64,000 nucleotides of DNA, from NCBI RefSeq assembly GCF_019575955.1, contig NZ_CP080575.1, forward strand, positions 744,001 to 808,000, written 5' to 3'. Position 1 is the stretch's first letter; every line of letters begins with the position of its first letter. Origin of the DNA: Nesterenkonia pannonica. GTDB taxonomy: Bacteria > Actinomycetota > Actinomycetes > Actinomycetales > Micrococcaceae. The position numbers and the translations under genes are program-made. Below are positions 22,693-33,219 of the stretch, piece after piece. A model generated the notes under the pieces. The model was not told where the DNA came from. It saw nothing but the letters and a program-made list of their open reading frames with translations, and searched no databases.

Positions 22693-22740
22693 TTGCGCAT
22701 AGTTCGATTTCGACTGAGCGGAAAGACCGGAGGGATCCTG

Positions 22741-23601
22741 ATGCCCGGAGCTGAGCAGTCCGAGTCGGTGCTGGCCCGCCACCTGCGCGTGCTGGACGCC
22801 TTCAACATGGATGCCGCTTTCCTGACGCTGTCCCAGATAGCAGCGCGCACGCAGCTCCCTGTGTCCACCGTGCATCGCCTGATCGGCATTCTTGAGCACG
22901 AGAAGCTCGTGGAGCGGATGCCCGATCGCAGCTACCGGCTGGGCATCAGGCTGTGGGAGCTTGCCAGCCGAACGCCCGGGGCGCTGGGCCTGCGCGAGAT
23001 CGCCATGCCCTTCATGCAGTGGGCCCACAACCAGGTGCGGCAGCATGTGCAGCTGGGCGTGATGAGCGAGTACGACGTTCTCTTCCTCGAGCGGCTCTCC
23101 GCTCGCTCTGCCGTCGTCAACGCCACGGTGATCGGGGGCCGTATTCCCTTGCCGCCTCAAGCAGCGGCCATGTCCTCCTCGCCCAGATGAGCGAGGACTT
23201 TGTGGAGCGGCTCGTGGCGGCGGGCGTCCCCAGACTGACCTCCAAGACGCCGACCACGGTCGAGGAGATCAGGGCCATCCAGGCCCAGGTGAAGAGCCAG
23301 GGCCACGCGGTCGGCAACGGTCTGGTCCATCCCGACGCGCGCGGCATTGCGGTGCCCATTCGCAGCAGCGACGGGGCGGTCGTGGCCGCATTGGGGGTGG
23401 TGGTCGCCAACGATGACGAGTAAGCAGGTCCTTACGTGGAGCTGCTGAAGCGGGCGGCCAGGGGATCGCGGGTGCCCTTCGTGCGTCCTATCTTCCGCCC
23501 GGTCATCCCGGGCCCTGCCGGGCGCCCGCTATCGGGCTCTGGTGAACTCTTCGGACAAGTCGATGGAGTACTTCGAGCAGCTCGGGGGCCTAGGACGGTG
23601 A
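22741..23601 (+). CDS. IclR family transcriptional regulator, frameshift and in-frame stop
   Basis: N-terminal winged helix (FLTLSQIAARTQLPVSTVHR, residues about 22-45) and C-terminal effector domain (GLREIAMPFMQW, VLLAQMSEDFVERL, GLVHPDARGIAVPIR). It is about 286 residues once restored. One base is missing near 23152. The TAA at 23421 (TAAGC) is in frame and restoring CCGGC gives DDEPAGPYVELLKRAARG, so the C-terminus ends LGGLGR at 23601. ATG 22741 follows GGAGGG. It lies divergently from the P450 operon and probably controls it in response to the pathway substrate. Confidence 0.85.
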
Positions 23602-24162
23602 GTGCGCCTGCGTCGGCGCTGCCTCGAGGTGCTGCTCCGCCCAGCTGACCCCGGCCAGGAAGGCGTCGGCCTCGGCGGTCCGCGGGTACTTAGCGACCAG
23701 ACGGACGAACGCGGGTCCGTGGCCCGGCTCGATGAGGTGAGCCAGTTCGTGGACGAGCACCGAGTCCACCACCCACCCGGGCATCTCCTTCAGACGGGAG
23801 GAGAGTCTGATGGTCCTTGAGGCAGACGTCGTGGAGCCCCAGCGGCGGAGCTGCTGGGCGGACCAGGTGACGGATGCCTACTCGGCCTCACCGTCGAGAT
23901 ATTCGTCCGAGAGTCGGCGCGCACGTTCGGCCAGGGCGTGATCGCCGCCTGCTCCGCCGGAGCCCCGGGCGCTGAGCCGCTTGCGGAAGGCCCGTGCGTG
24001 CTTCTCGATCTCTCTGCGGCTTGTGCGGGCAGGTACGCGGAGCCGGAGCACGCCCCGGACCTGGTCGCCTGAGATCGTTCGTCGGCGACGTGCCGACCGA
24101 ATGACGATGACGTCGGCGCCGTCCACGGTGATGCGCTCTTCGCTCTGCCTCTCTGCGGTCAC
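23590..24162 (-). CDS. YgjP-type (DUF45/M48-like) metallopeptidase, in-frame stop
   Basis: Zinc motif HELAHLIEPGHGPAF with the expected HExxH and the distal His. Upstream VPARTSRREIEKHARAFRKRL and SAQQLRRWGSTT are family-typical, the latter matching the conserved RWGSCS-like segment. The TAG at 23878 sits in the same frame as the downstream part; GCCTAC there (plus strand) fits GCCGGC with the usual miscall. The start is GTG 24162. It overlaps the end of the convergent IclR gene by 12 bp. In other actinobacteria a member lies near uvrD2 as here. Substrate unknown. Confidence 0.8.
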
Positions 24163-24228
24163 AGCCGCCCACTGTAGTGCCTGTGGACAGCGACGGCGGC
24201 GGAGGCCGTTTCGACCCAGAATGTCCTC

Positions 24229-24919
24229 ATGACTCCTCGCGCCGCGCCCCGTGTCCATGCTCGCCGCCAACTGGCCACCGTCCTCATCGACGGGGCATCG
24301 CCGGTGGGCCTGCGGGTCGCGGAGCACCTGGCGCGCTCAGGGCTCGGAACGCTGCTGCTGCGCGACGCAGCCCCGGTGGGAGCGGCGGATCTGCGGCAGG
24401 CTGCAGGCGCTCTCGGCTATCGGGCGCTGCATCAGGGGCGGCGGCGTGAGGATGCGGCCGTGGAGGAGCTGAAGCTGGTGGGAGCCGACGCCGCGGTGCT
24501 GGCTGCGCCGGAGGACTTCGGCACCGCGGGTGTGGATCTGCACATTGCTCTGGGCGACTCCTCGAGAAGCTTCTGGGCCGTGTGCGCCCAGCGGTGGAGG
24601 AGGGGCAGGGGGCGCTGCCGGTGGTGATCGGAGACCGGGAATGGCGGATCGGCCCGCTTCTGACGCGTGAGGGCGGCGTCTGTCCGGACTGTCTGCTGGC
24701 GGAGGCGGCGCCTTCGGAGGATCCGCAAGGGGGCTGGACGAGGCGGATGCTTCGCTGGTGGCCGCTGCGGTGGCTCAGCAGGCGCTGCGGCTGGTCGACG
24801 GCAGCACCGCGGCGGCGGTGGAGCAGCACACGCTGTGGGGAGGTCTGGAGTCGGGACGGCTGGGCTGTTCGGAGGCAGAGGCCGCCGATCGCTGCGACTG
24901 TCTGTTCGCCCGCCTCTGA
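24229..24919 (+). CDS. ThiF/E1-like Rossmann protein, frameshifted
   Basis: The N-terminus VLIDGASPVGLRVAEHLARSGLGTLLLRD is a nucleotide-binding Rossmann segment of the ThiF/E1 superfamily, followed by DLHIALGD, IGPLLTREGGVCPDCLL with a CxxC, and a helical end VAQQALRLVDG. This is the layout of actinobacterial ThiF-like or TOMM-cyclodehydratase-like proteins near uvrD2. No precursor peptide or sulphur carrier is nearby. Frames break near 24565 and 24745. Divergent from the metallopeptidase with 66 bp between. Function unknown; a binding partner could be the adjacent peptidase. Confidence 0.55.
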
Positions 24920-25039
24920 GGGGTGATCGGTCTGCGGCTTATCCCTTCGGCGAACTGAGAGGCGGTGCCTCGGGTGTGGGGGCTACCCTTGGTCACAGAG
25001 GTCAGCACGCCCAGACCAATGCCTCAAGGAGCGTGACGC

Positions 25040-26584
25040 GTGAGCGACAACAGCCAGAACCCAGGCCAAGGGGACAGCCAGGACCCCGAGGAGATGCTGC
25101 GGCGCCTCTTCGGCGAGGCCTTCCCCGACGGGGACAAGGACGAGCCGGACGAGGAGTCGAAGACCGACGAGGACTCCGAGCAGAGCGGAAAGAGCCGGGG
25201 CCCGAGTATGGGCTTCACCGGCAGCCCCGGCAGTGGGGATCGCAGGGCGGTCAGCAGAACCCCTTCGCAGGGTTCGACCCCTCGATGCTCGGCGGATCCG
25301 GACCGTTCGGAATGGACCCCAACAACCCGATGATGCAGCAGATCATGGGGCAGGTGCAGGCCATGTTCTCCGCCATGCAGAACGATGAGGGCTCCGGTCC
25401 GGTGAATTGGGAGGTCGCCGAATCGGCGGCGCTCTCGGCGGCTGCGGAGGACGACCCGTCGGTCACTCCGGGCGAGCAGCACCAGATCGATTCCGCCCTG
25501 CGACTGGCTGACATGTGGCTCAATGAGTCGACGGTCTTCGAGGCGCAGAGCCAGATCGGACAGGGCTGGACCCGCTTAAGCAGTGGATCGAGCAGACCTC
25601 CGAGTCATGGCAGCGGCTGAGCCAGCCGGTGGCGGACTCCACCGTCGAAGCCCTCAGCAGCGTCATGCGTGAGCAGCTGGAGGAGAACGGCGGTCCTCAG
25701 GTGCCGGAGGAGCTCAAAGGAATGATTCCTCCCGAGGCTCTGGGCCAGATGACAAGCATGATGGAGCGCATGACGGGGATGTCCGTCGCCGGGCAGATGG
25801 GCCAGGCGATCGGGAAGCTCTCCGCCGAGGTGCTCTCAGGCTCGGACGTGGGCCTGCCGATGGCCGGATCCCGTGCGGTCCTGCTGTTACGAGCATCCGC
25901 GAGTTCAGCAAGGGCCTCGATGTCGAGGACGAGGAGGTCATGCTCTACCTGGCGCTTCGCGAAGCGGCCCGGATTCGGCTCTTCACACACTCGCCGTGGC
26001 TGACGGATGACCTGTTCAACGCTGTGGTCCACCCGCGGCCGATCTTCGGGTGGACATGACTCGCCTCGAGGAGATCGCCCAGGGCATCGACCCGCAGGAT
26101 CCTGAGACCCTCGAGATCGACTTGGGGGTGGACCTCTTCGCCGAGCATACGGACATGCAGAAGGCAGCTCTGCGGCGCATCGAGACCACCGTGGCGCTGG
26201 TGGAGGGTGGGTCGACGATGTGGTCGGCCAGGCGGGTGCCCACCTGCCGTCGGCCGAGCGCCTCCGGGAGATGATGAACCGCCGCCGCGCCACCGGCGGC
26301 CCAGCTGAGGACGCCTTCGCTGCCCTGGTGGGCCTGGAGCTGCGCCCGCAGCGCCTTCGCGACGCTGCCGCCCTGTGGGCGCACCTGCGCGAGAGCGGCG
26401 GCATCGAGGCCCGGGACGAGGTGTGGTCGCACCCCGACGTTCAGCCGGACGAGGCTGATTTGGACGACCCTCCACGTTCTACACGCGCCGCAGGGAGCAG
26501 GAGCAGGCCAGTGCCAGCATGGACGATGAGCTCAAGAAGCTTCTCGACGATGAGCTCGGCGGCGAGCCCGGCAAGGACGATTAG
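25040..26584 (+). CDS. Zinc-dependent metalloprotease, DUF2342 family, frameshifted
   Basis: Family of about 450-490 residues found only in actinobacteria and relatives. After a disordered acidic N-terminus (DEPDEESKTDEDSEQ), the core has PVNWEVAESAAL, DSALRLADMWLNE, REAARIRLFTHSPWL, RLEEIAQGIDPQDPE and ETTVALVEGWVDDVV, then MNRRRATGGPAEDAFAALVGLELRPQRL, the strongest signature in shortened form. Frames break near 25235, 25576 (GCTTAAGC), 25885, 26205 and 26465. GTG 25040 start; its stop overlaps the next GTG as TAGTG. Cellular substrate unknown. Confidence 0.85.
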
Positions 26585-27666
26585 TGGGTCTTCGCAGGAC
26601 CGTCCAATGGGGTCGGCCTCTGTGGCAGCCGTCGGGGGCATCGTCGCGCTCGCCCTTCCTGCTCCGTACATCAGCGAGGCGCCTGGCCCGATCTTCAACA
26701 CCACCGCAGAGGTGGAGCTGGAGAATGAGGGAGATGGCGCCGAGCCGGTGATCGAAGTCGCGGGCGCGGAGACATACGACACGGACGGCGCCCTGGCCCT
26801 GACCACCGTCTACGTCAACGGCGCCCCACCGGAACGCTCTTCGTGCCCGACGCGGTGCGAGGCTGGGTGAGCCCCAGCATCGACCTCATCCCCGAGGAGC
26901 TTGTATATCCCTCCGGCACCACTGCCGAGGAGGTTCGGGAGCGCAACACTGCTGCGATGGCGTCCTCACAGGATCTCGCCTTCGCCGCAGCCTTGGACCA
27001 GCAGGGCATCGACTTCGGCCTGGAGCTGTTCGTCGAGGGCTTCACCCCTGAGGCGGAGGAGGCCGGCGTGGGCGATCAGCTTCAGCCGGGAGACCGCATC
27101 CTCCGCGCCGCATGGAGAGCAGATCACCGGCATTGAGGGTCTGCGCGGCGCGGTCAATGACGCTGCGGGCGAGCCGGTTCGGCTGAGCGTGCAGCGCGAG
27201 GGCGAGCAGATCGACGTGGAGGTTCCCACGTACCAGGAGACCGACGGCGAGTACTACATCGGAACCCTCATGGGCACTCAGTTCGAATTCCCGGTCGAGG
27301 CGCAGATCCGGCTTTCAGAGAACGTGGGCGGGCCCTCTGCCGGGCTGATGTTCGCACTCGGTGTCATTGACACCATGAGTGAGGAGTCCCTGACCGGGGG
27401 CGAGAGCTGGGCGGGCACGGGCACTGTGGACCCGGACGGCACAGTGGGCCCCATCGGCGGCATCCCGCAGAAGATTGTGGGCGCCCGGAACTCCGGAGCG
27501 GACCACTTTTGGCCCCCGAGGAAACTGTGATGAGCTGAACGGCAGGCTTGTGGACGGCTTGGACGTCTACGGCATCGAGACGGTCGATGAGGCAGTGGAT
27601 GTGCTGGAGGCCGTTCGTGACGACGATCAGAACTTTTTGAGACAATTGGAATCCTGCGGACGCTAG
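26584..27666 (+). CDS. PDZ domain plus Lon-type (S16) serine protease, membrane-anchored, frameshifted
   Basis: One N-terminal membrane helix (SVAAVGGIVALALPAPY), then a PDZ region (GVGDQLQPGDRI) and a C-terminal S16 domain. The catalytic Ser lies in NVGGPSAGLMFALGV and the Lys in PIGGIPQKIVGAR. It acts outside the cytoplasmic membrane on unknown substrates. GTG 26584 overlaps the upstream stop. One G is missing near 26610 and further breaks occur near 26828, 27108 and 27512. The order DUF2342 protease, this protein, UPF0182 is conserved in actinobacteria. Confidence 0.85.
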
Positions 27667-27733
27667 ATGAGGCAGTAGGGGTTCGCAGATCACTCCCCTT
27701 GAATAAGTACAAAAGATAGAGGACAACACACGC

Positions 27734-30700
27734 GTGAGCTCCAACCCGGGCTTCGGCTCCCAGAACCCCTTCGGCAGGGGCATCTTCGGCAATTCCGGCG
27801 GCCCCGGCCGCGGCAGTGACGGTGAGGGCGGCTCCAACGGCGGCGGCCGCGCCTCATCCGATGAGTCAGGAGGATTCCGCAGGCCCTCTGCGCTGATTCT
27901 GACGATCATCATCATCGTGGCCCTGCTGGCCGCGTTCGTGTTCTTCGCCTAAGCATATACGCCGACGTGATGTGGTTCAGCCAGCTCGGCTACCAGGAAG
28001 TCTTCTGGACCGAACGCATCGCCCGCGTCGCCGTGTTCGCCGCAGCCTTCCTCATCATGGCGGTGCTGGTCTGGCTCTCCCTCTTCATCGCCTTCAAATA
28101 CAGGCCGGACGGGGTGCGGCAGGTCAGCGAGTCGGTGGCACAGTACCAGCGCTCGCTGACCTCGATGCGTCGTCTGCTGATGTTCGGGCTTCCTGCCCTG
28201 ATGGGCGTCTTCGCCGCACCGCAGCCCAGGCCAACTGGGACGGGGTCCTGCTGTTCTTCAACCAGCAGCCCTTCGGCCAGACTGACCCGGAGTTCGGCCT
28301 GGACTACGGCTTCTACGTCTTCACGCTTCCCTTCCTGACGTTCGTCGTCGGATTCCTGATCTCGGCGCTGCTGGTGGCGGGAATCGCCGGAATCCTCTGC
28401 CACTACCTGTTCGGCTCCATCCGGATCGAGCAGTCGGGCAAGTTCGTCGTGGAGAAGGCGGCACGCTGGCACATCGCCATTGCCGCAGCGCTGTTTCTGC
28501 TTCTGCAGGGCGCCAACTGGTTCCTCGGCCGCTTCGGCACGCTGCAGGACCAGAGCGGCAACTGGGTTACGCCATGTACACCGACGTCAACGCGGTCATC
28601 CCCGCCCAGACCATCCTGGCTGTGGCCGCGGTGCTGGTGGCGCTGATCTTCATCGTCACAGCGATCACCGCTCGGTGGAGGCTCTCCCTGGTGGGTGCGG
28701 CCATGCTGGTGATTACGGCGATCGTCGGCACCGGCGTCTACCCCTTCCTGGTGCAGGAGTACCAGGTGGGCCCCACCGAGCAGACGCTGGAGTCCGAGTA
28801 CATTGAGCGGAACATGGACCTGACCCGGTTCGCCTACGGGCTCGACGACCTCGAGCAGGAGGACTACCAGGCCACTCCCCAGGCCCAGCAGGGCGCCCTG
28901 GCGGGCGATGAGGCCAACATCGAGAACCTCCGCCTCCTGGACCCGAACCTGGTCTCACCGGCGTACCGGCAGTTCCAACAGTTCCGTCCCTACTACCAGT
29001 TCCCGGACACGCTCAGCTTCGACCGGTACGAGATCGACGGCGAGATGCACGACACCGTGATCGCCGCACGTGAGGTCAATGCGCCCACGGAGGGCTCGTG
29101 GGTCAACCAGCACCTCATCTACACCCACGGCTACGGCCTGGTGGCGGCCAGCGCCAACACGGTGACGGATGAGGGTCGTCCTGAGTTCACGCTCCAGGGG
29201 ATCCCCACCACGGGCGAGCTGGCATCGGATGATGACTACCAGCCCCGCATCTACTTCGGCGAGAACTCTCCTCAGTACTCCATCGCCGGTGCTCCTGAGG
29301 GCACCTCACCGATGGAGCTGGACCGCCCGGCGGCTCAGATCGTCGAGGATGAGGACGGCGAGGCTGTTGAGGAGGGCGACGACGGCCAGGACACGCAGTA
29401 CACCTTCACGGGAGACGGCGGCCCCTCGGTGGGGAACCTGTTCTCCCGCCTGGTGTACGCCATGGAGTTCGGCTCCCCGGAGATCTTCCTCTCGGGCGAT
29501 ATGAACGAGGAGTCGCAGATCCTCTACAACCGTCACCCGCGTGAGCGTGTGATGGAGGTGGCTCCGTATCTGGAGGTCGACCAGAACATATACCCCGCCA
29601 TCGTCGACGGCGGCGTGAAGTGGATCATCGAGGGGTACACCACCTCCAACAGCTTCCCGTACTCCACCCAGCAGCAGCTGGAGTCGGCAACGGAGGACGC
29701 ACTGACGGACGGTCCGGCGCTGACGGGCCAGGTCAACTACATGCGGAACTCGGTGAAGGCCACCGTGGACGCCTACGACGGCTCCGTTGAGCTCTATGCG
29801 TGGGACGACGAGGACCCGATCCTCCAGGCGTGGCAGGACGTGTTCCCGAGCAGCCTGCAGTCCTACGAGGACATGTCGGCCGAGCTGCTGGACCACATCC
29901 GCTACCCGGAGGATATGTTCCGGATTCAGCGCCAGCTGCTCACTGAGTACCACGTGGACAACCCCGGCACGTTCTACGAGGGCAACGATGCGTGGTCCAT
30001 TCCGTCGGACCCCACCGGGGGCGACGACGCGATGGCTCAGCCTCCGTACTACATGACGATGCAGATGCCTGGGCAGGAGGACCCCAGCTTCCAGCTGACC
30101 TCCACGTTCATTCCGGCGACTGAGGCGGACGGCCAGCAGCGCAACGTGCTCTACGGGTTCCTGGCAGCGTCCGGGGATGCAGGCACAGGCGAGGACGGCG
30201 TCAAGAACGAGGGCTACGGTGACATGAGACTGCTGGAGCTCCCGCGTGACACGGCGATCCCTGGACCGGGGCAGACGCAGGCGAACTTCGACTCGAACTC
30301 GACGATCGCGTCCCAGCTGAACATCCTGGAGCTCGGCGGCTCCGAGGTGCTCCGAGGCAACATGATCTCCATGCCTGCCGGTGACGGCATCCTCAATGCT
30401 CAGCCGATCTACGTTCAGGCCACCGGCACCGGCGCCGCCTACCCGGCGCTGCGCATGGTGCTGGTCGCCTTCGGCGAGGAGGTCGGCTACGGCGACACCC
30501 TCCAGGAGGCGCTGGACATGATCTTCGACGGTGATGCAGGCGTTGAGGCGGCCGAGGGTGCCGGCGTCGACGCCGAGGCTGTCGAGGAGGACCTCGACGG
30601 CGTGGATCCTGAGGCCGTCGAGGACGAGGAAGCGGTCATGCCTGAGGAGGACGAGGATGACGACGCCGACGAGCCTGCCGAGGAGGCAGCGCCTGCTGAG

Positions 30701-30859
30701 CCCATCGACGGTGACATGGAGGAGCTCCTCCAGCGCGCCGGTGAGCTCATGAACGAGTCGCAGGAAGCGATGTCCGAGTCTGACTGGACCGCCTACGGCG
30801 AGGCCCAGGACGAGCTGGATCAGGTCATCGAGCAGATGCTGGAGCAGCAGGAGGGCTGA
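27734..30859 (+). CDS. UPF0182 family large membrane protein, frameshifted near N-terminus
   Basis: About 1040 residues. A glycine-rich cytoplasmic N-terminus is followed by several membrane helices (LILTIIIIVALLAAFVFF; FAAAFLIMAVLVWLSLF; FVVGFLISALLVAGIAG; ILAVAAVLVALIFIVTA; MLVITAIVGTGVYPFLV), then a long extracellular domain from about 28800 (RNMDLTRFAYGLDD, TYTHGYGLVAAS-like segment) and an acidic Glu/Asp tail. The first frame ends at a false stop, TAAGC at 27950, where GCCGGC restores FFAGIYADVMWF. Other breaks: near 28220 and 28567 (TTACGCC for ACCGGCGCC). Function unknown despite broad conservation. Confidence 0.9.
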
Positions 30860-30881
30860 TAGAGCCCGCCACCAGCTGACT

Positions 30882-30919
30882 GGAAGCGCCCCGGAGCACG
30901 TATGCTCCGGGGCGCTTCC
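30882..30919 (+). terminator. Strong hairpin terminator after UPF0182 gene
   Basis: Seventeen-base perfect stem GGAAGCGCCCCGGAGCA / TGCTCCGGGGCGCTTCC around the loop CGTA, 22 bp after the stop codon. Stable enough to end transcription without a long T run. Confidence 0.8.
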
Positions 30920-30949
30920 TTGCTCCAAGAACCGATCAGCACACCGATT

Positions 30950-30977
30950 TTGTGTGCTGTTCATGTGTATGTAAGAT
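30950..30977 (+). promoter_or_regulatory. Candidate tRNA promoter
   Basis: TTGTGT at 30950-30955 and TAAGAT at 30972-30977 with a 16-bp spacer, about 28 bp before the tRNA. An 8-bp inverted repeat CAGCACAC/GTGTGCTG (30937-30959) overlaps the -35 element. Weak consensus match. Confidence 0.35.
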
Positions 30978-31004
30978 AGACAAGTCCCGTTCAGGGAAAC
31001 CCAA

Positions 31005-31078
31005 CGCGGGGTGGAGCAGTTCGGTAGCTCGCCGGGCTCATAACCCGGAGGTCGCAAGTTCAAATCTTGCCCCCGCAA
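31005..31078 (+). tRNA. Initiator tRNA-fMet (CAT anticodon)
   Basis: 74 bases, cloverleaf with anticodon CAT in the loop CTCATAA. The anticodon stem carries three consecutive G-C pairs (GGG/CCC), and the acceptor stem CGCGGGG/CCCCGCA leaves C1 opposite A72 unpaired. Both are hallmarks of the bacterial initiator. T loop GTTCAAATC. CCA is not encoded. Confidence 0.93.
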
Positions 31079-31303
31079 CTGAAGCAGCAGGAAAAGCCCT
31101 CATCCATCGGATGGGGCTTTTCTCATGCATGGGCTGCTCATGACGGGCAGGTCAGCAGGACTCCGGCGACTGGTCCCATCGGTGCAGAATGTCGTGTCTC
31201 TGAAAAGTTGCCTATTGTGCATCACTCGCTGGGGCCGTACTGTCACAGTATCTAGGAGCACCAGGGCTGACCGGCGCGTAGCGTGTCTCATTCTGGAGGA
31301 AAA

Positions 31304-32877
31304 ATGAATAGGCATGCCGACTCCAACCAACGTGCGTTGACAGGACGGAGGCTTACTGTCCGTGCGTGGCCTGTCGCTCTTGTCACTGCTGTTCTTGCCG
31401 TCCTTCTGTCGATGGCGGCATTGTCGCCGTTCACCTCTGACGCTCACGCAGCGACTACCCCTCCGAATCTCGGCACGGCGGCCTCGTTCTCAGTGCTCGG
31501 CGCGGAGACTGTGACCAACACCGGGCTCACGACTTTGAGCGGTGACGTGGGTGTGAGCCCAGGAACAGCGGTCACAGGCTTTCCGCCAGGGATAGTAGGC
31601 GGCACCATCTATGAGGGCAGCGCCGAGGCCGCGCAGGCACAGTCAGACCTGGGGATCGCCTACGATGATCTCGCGGGCCGTTCTTCCACGGCGACTGTTA
31701 CCGGCGACCTGGGCGGACAGACCTTCGAGGAGGGGGTCTACTCTTCAGGGGAGCACTGAGCCTCACTGGCACTGTCACGCTGGACGCTCAGGGAGATCCT
31801 GATGCAGTTTTCATTTTCCAGGCGGGGTCGACGCTGATCACGGCCTCATCCAGCAACGTCTTGCTCGCCAATGAGGCACAGGCCTGCAATGTTTATTGGC
31901 AGGTTGGAAGCTCCGCAACGTTGGGGACCGGCTCCACGTTCGCGGGGTCCATTCTTGCCCTGGCCTCCATCACAGCCAATACGGGAGCTGCAGTGGAGGG
32001 ACGCGCCCTGGCAAGCACCGGCGCAGTCACCCTGGACACCAACACATTCGTCGATCCGGGCTGCGACACTGCCGCGCCACCGACCGAGGATCCCAGTGAA
32101 GACCCGACTGAGGGCCCAACTGAGGGCCCCACGGAAGGTCCAACGGAGGGTCCCACAGAAGGTCCAACGGAGGGTCCCACAGAAGGTCCAACGGAGGGTC
32201 CCACAGAAGGTCCAACGGAGGGTCCCACTGAGGGCCCAACGGAAGGTCCCACTGAGGGCCCAACGGAAGGTCCGACTGAGGGTCCCACGGAAGGTCCAAC
32301 GGAGGGTCCCACAGAAGGTCCAACGGAGGGTCCCACGGAAGGTCCAACGGAGGGTCCCACGGAAGGTCCCACTGAGGGCCCAACGGAAGGTCCAACGGAG
32401 GGCCCCACGGACGCGCCAACCGACGGTCCCACCGACGGACCCACGGAGGCTCCCACGGAGAGCCCAACGGAGGGTCCCACGGACGCGCCAACCGACGGTC
32501 CCACGGAGGGTCCCGCTGAGGGCCCAACGGGCGGTCCTTCGGGCGGTCCTTCGGAGGGTCCAACGACCGGCCCCACCGACGATTCCAGTGGCTCCCCAAC
32601 AGGTGCCTCAGACAGTGGAGCGGGCAGCAGCCCGACAAACGTGACGTCGGAAACTTCGACGGATGCTGCCGCAGGACCAGAAACGTCACTGGAGACCGGA
32701 GGAACCACCGCAGACTCTGGCGGCGATTCTCGTCAGGACTCGTCCGGTGGTCCCCTGGCTGCCACCGGAGCCAACGGCTCTATTGGCGTCATCCTCGGAG
32801 CAGGGGCACTACTCGTCCTTGCGGGAGTCACGGTCCTTATGATCAGGCGATCACGGCACCGCTCGCTGGATCAGTGA
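31304..32877 (+). CDS. Ice-binding-like (DUF3494) cell-wall-anchored protein with TEGP repeats, frameshifted
   Basis: Secreted: a signal peptide with a basic N-region and VALVTAVLAVLLSMAAL core, cleavage likely after DAHA. The DUF3494 beta-solenoid follows: LGTAASFSVLGAETVTNTG, LSGDVGVSPG, LGIAYDDLAG, DAVFIFQAGSTLIT, VYWQVGSSATLGTGSTF and GAVTLDTNTFVDPGC. Next comes a Pro/Thr/Glu/Gly repeat stalk, then a sortase signal LAATGAN, a membrane helix and RRSRHR. One G is missing at about 31750 (YSSGGALSLTG). ATG 31304 follows GGAGGA. The LAxTG motif suggests a class E sortase. The family includes ice-binding proteins, but an adhesin role is equally possible; ice binding is not shown. Confidence 0.85.
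32107..32406 (+). repeat. 25 tandem 12-bp units encoding TEGP
   Basis: Twenty-five consecutive ACN-GAR-GGY-CCN units encode (TEGP)25 in the stalk of the wall-anchored protein. Degenerate units (TDAP, TDGP, TEAP, TESP) continue to about 32570. Third positions vary, so protein sequence rather than DNA is conserved. Confidence 0.93.
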
Positions 32878-32974
32878 GCCGCGACCGCGGTGGTTCACCT
32901 CCTCAGGGGCAATCCGTCCGCGCGTCGACCAGCATTGTCGGCCTGACCTCAGACTACGTGGAGACCGTCCGCCG

Positions 32975-33009
32975 CTAGTTGTACTGACCTGACAGGTCAG
33001 TACAACTAG
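32975..33009. promoter_or_regulatory. 35-bp perfect palindrome in a gene-poor interval
   Basis: CTAGTTGTACTGACCT, spacer GAC, AGGTCAGTACAACTAG: 16 paired bases without mismatch, less GC-rich than the flanks. The interval 32878-33219 otherwise shows no supported gene. No T run follows, so it may be an operator (TetR-like size) or a hairpin terminator of the preceding gene. A GAAGGAGC ribosome-binding site for the DUF302 gene lies at its end. Confidence 0.5.
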
Positions 33010-33219
33010 CTCAGCGGCCCTGTTTTGCGTCTGGGGAACGTAGACCCTTGGTGTCCCACCCGTGCCTCGCCCAGACCCGTGCGTCGGCCACGTTGCTGGC
33101 CGCCGCAGTCTGCAGCGGCGCCATGTGAGAACCTGAAGCGGACCGCATCGAACTGAGCCGTGCTGAATCCCACCGTCCCGATCCAGGGTCGGTGAACTTG
33201 AGAGTCGAAGGAGCAGGTC

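Noticed and set aside
31005..31303. tRNA-fMet as an integration site for a genomic island
   Set aside because: I found no second copy of the tRNA 3' end downstream and no integrase in the window.
31893..32708. Long open frame of Gly-Pro-Ser-Val repeats on the minus strand
   Set aside because: It is the antisense of the TEGP repeat region; periodic sequence keeps several frames open. The plus strand has the signal peptide and sortase signal.
33010..33219. Transposase or reading-frame remnant after the palindrome
   Set aside because: No frame gives recognisable protein sequence; short frames on both strands lack ribosome-binding sites.
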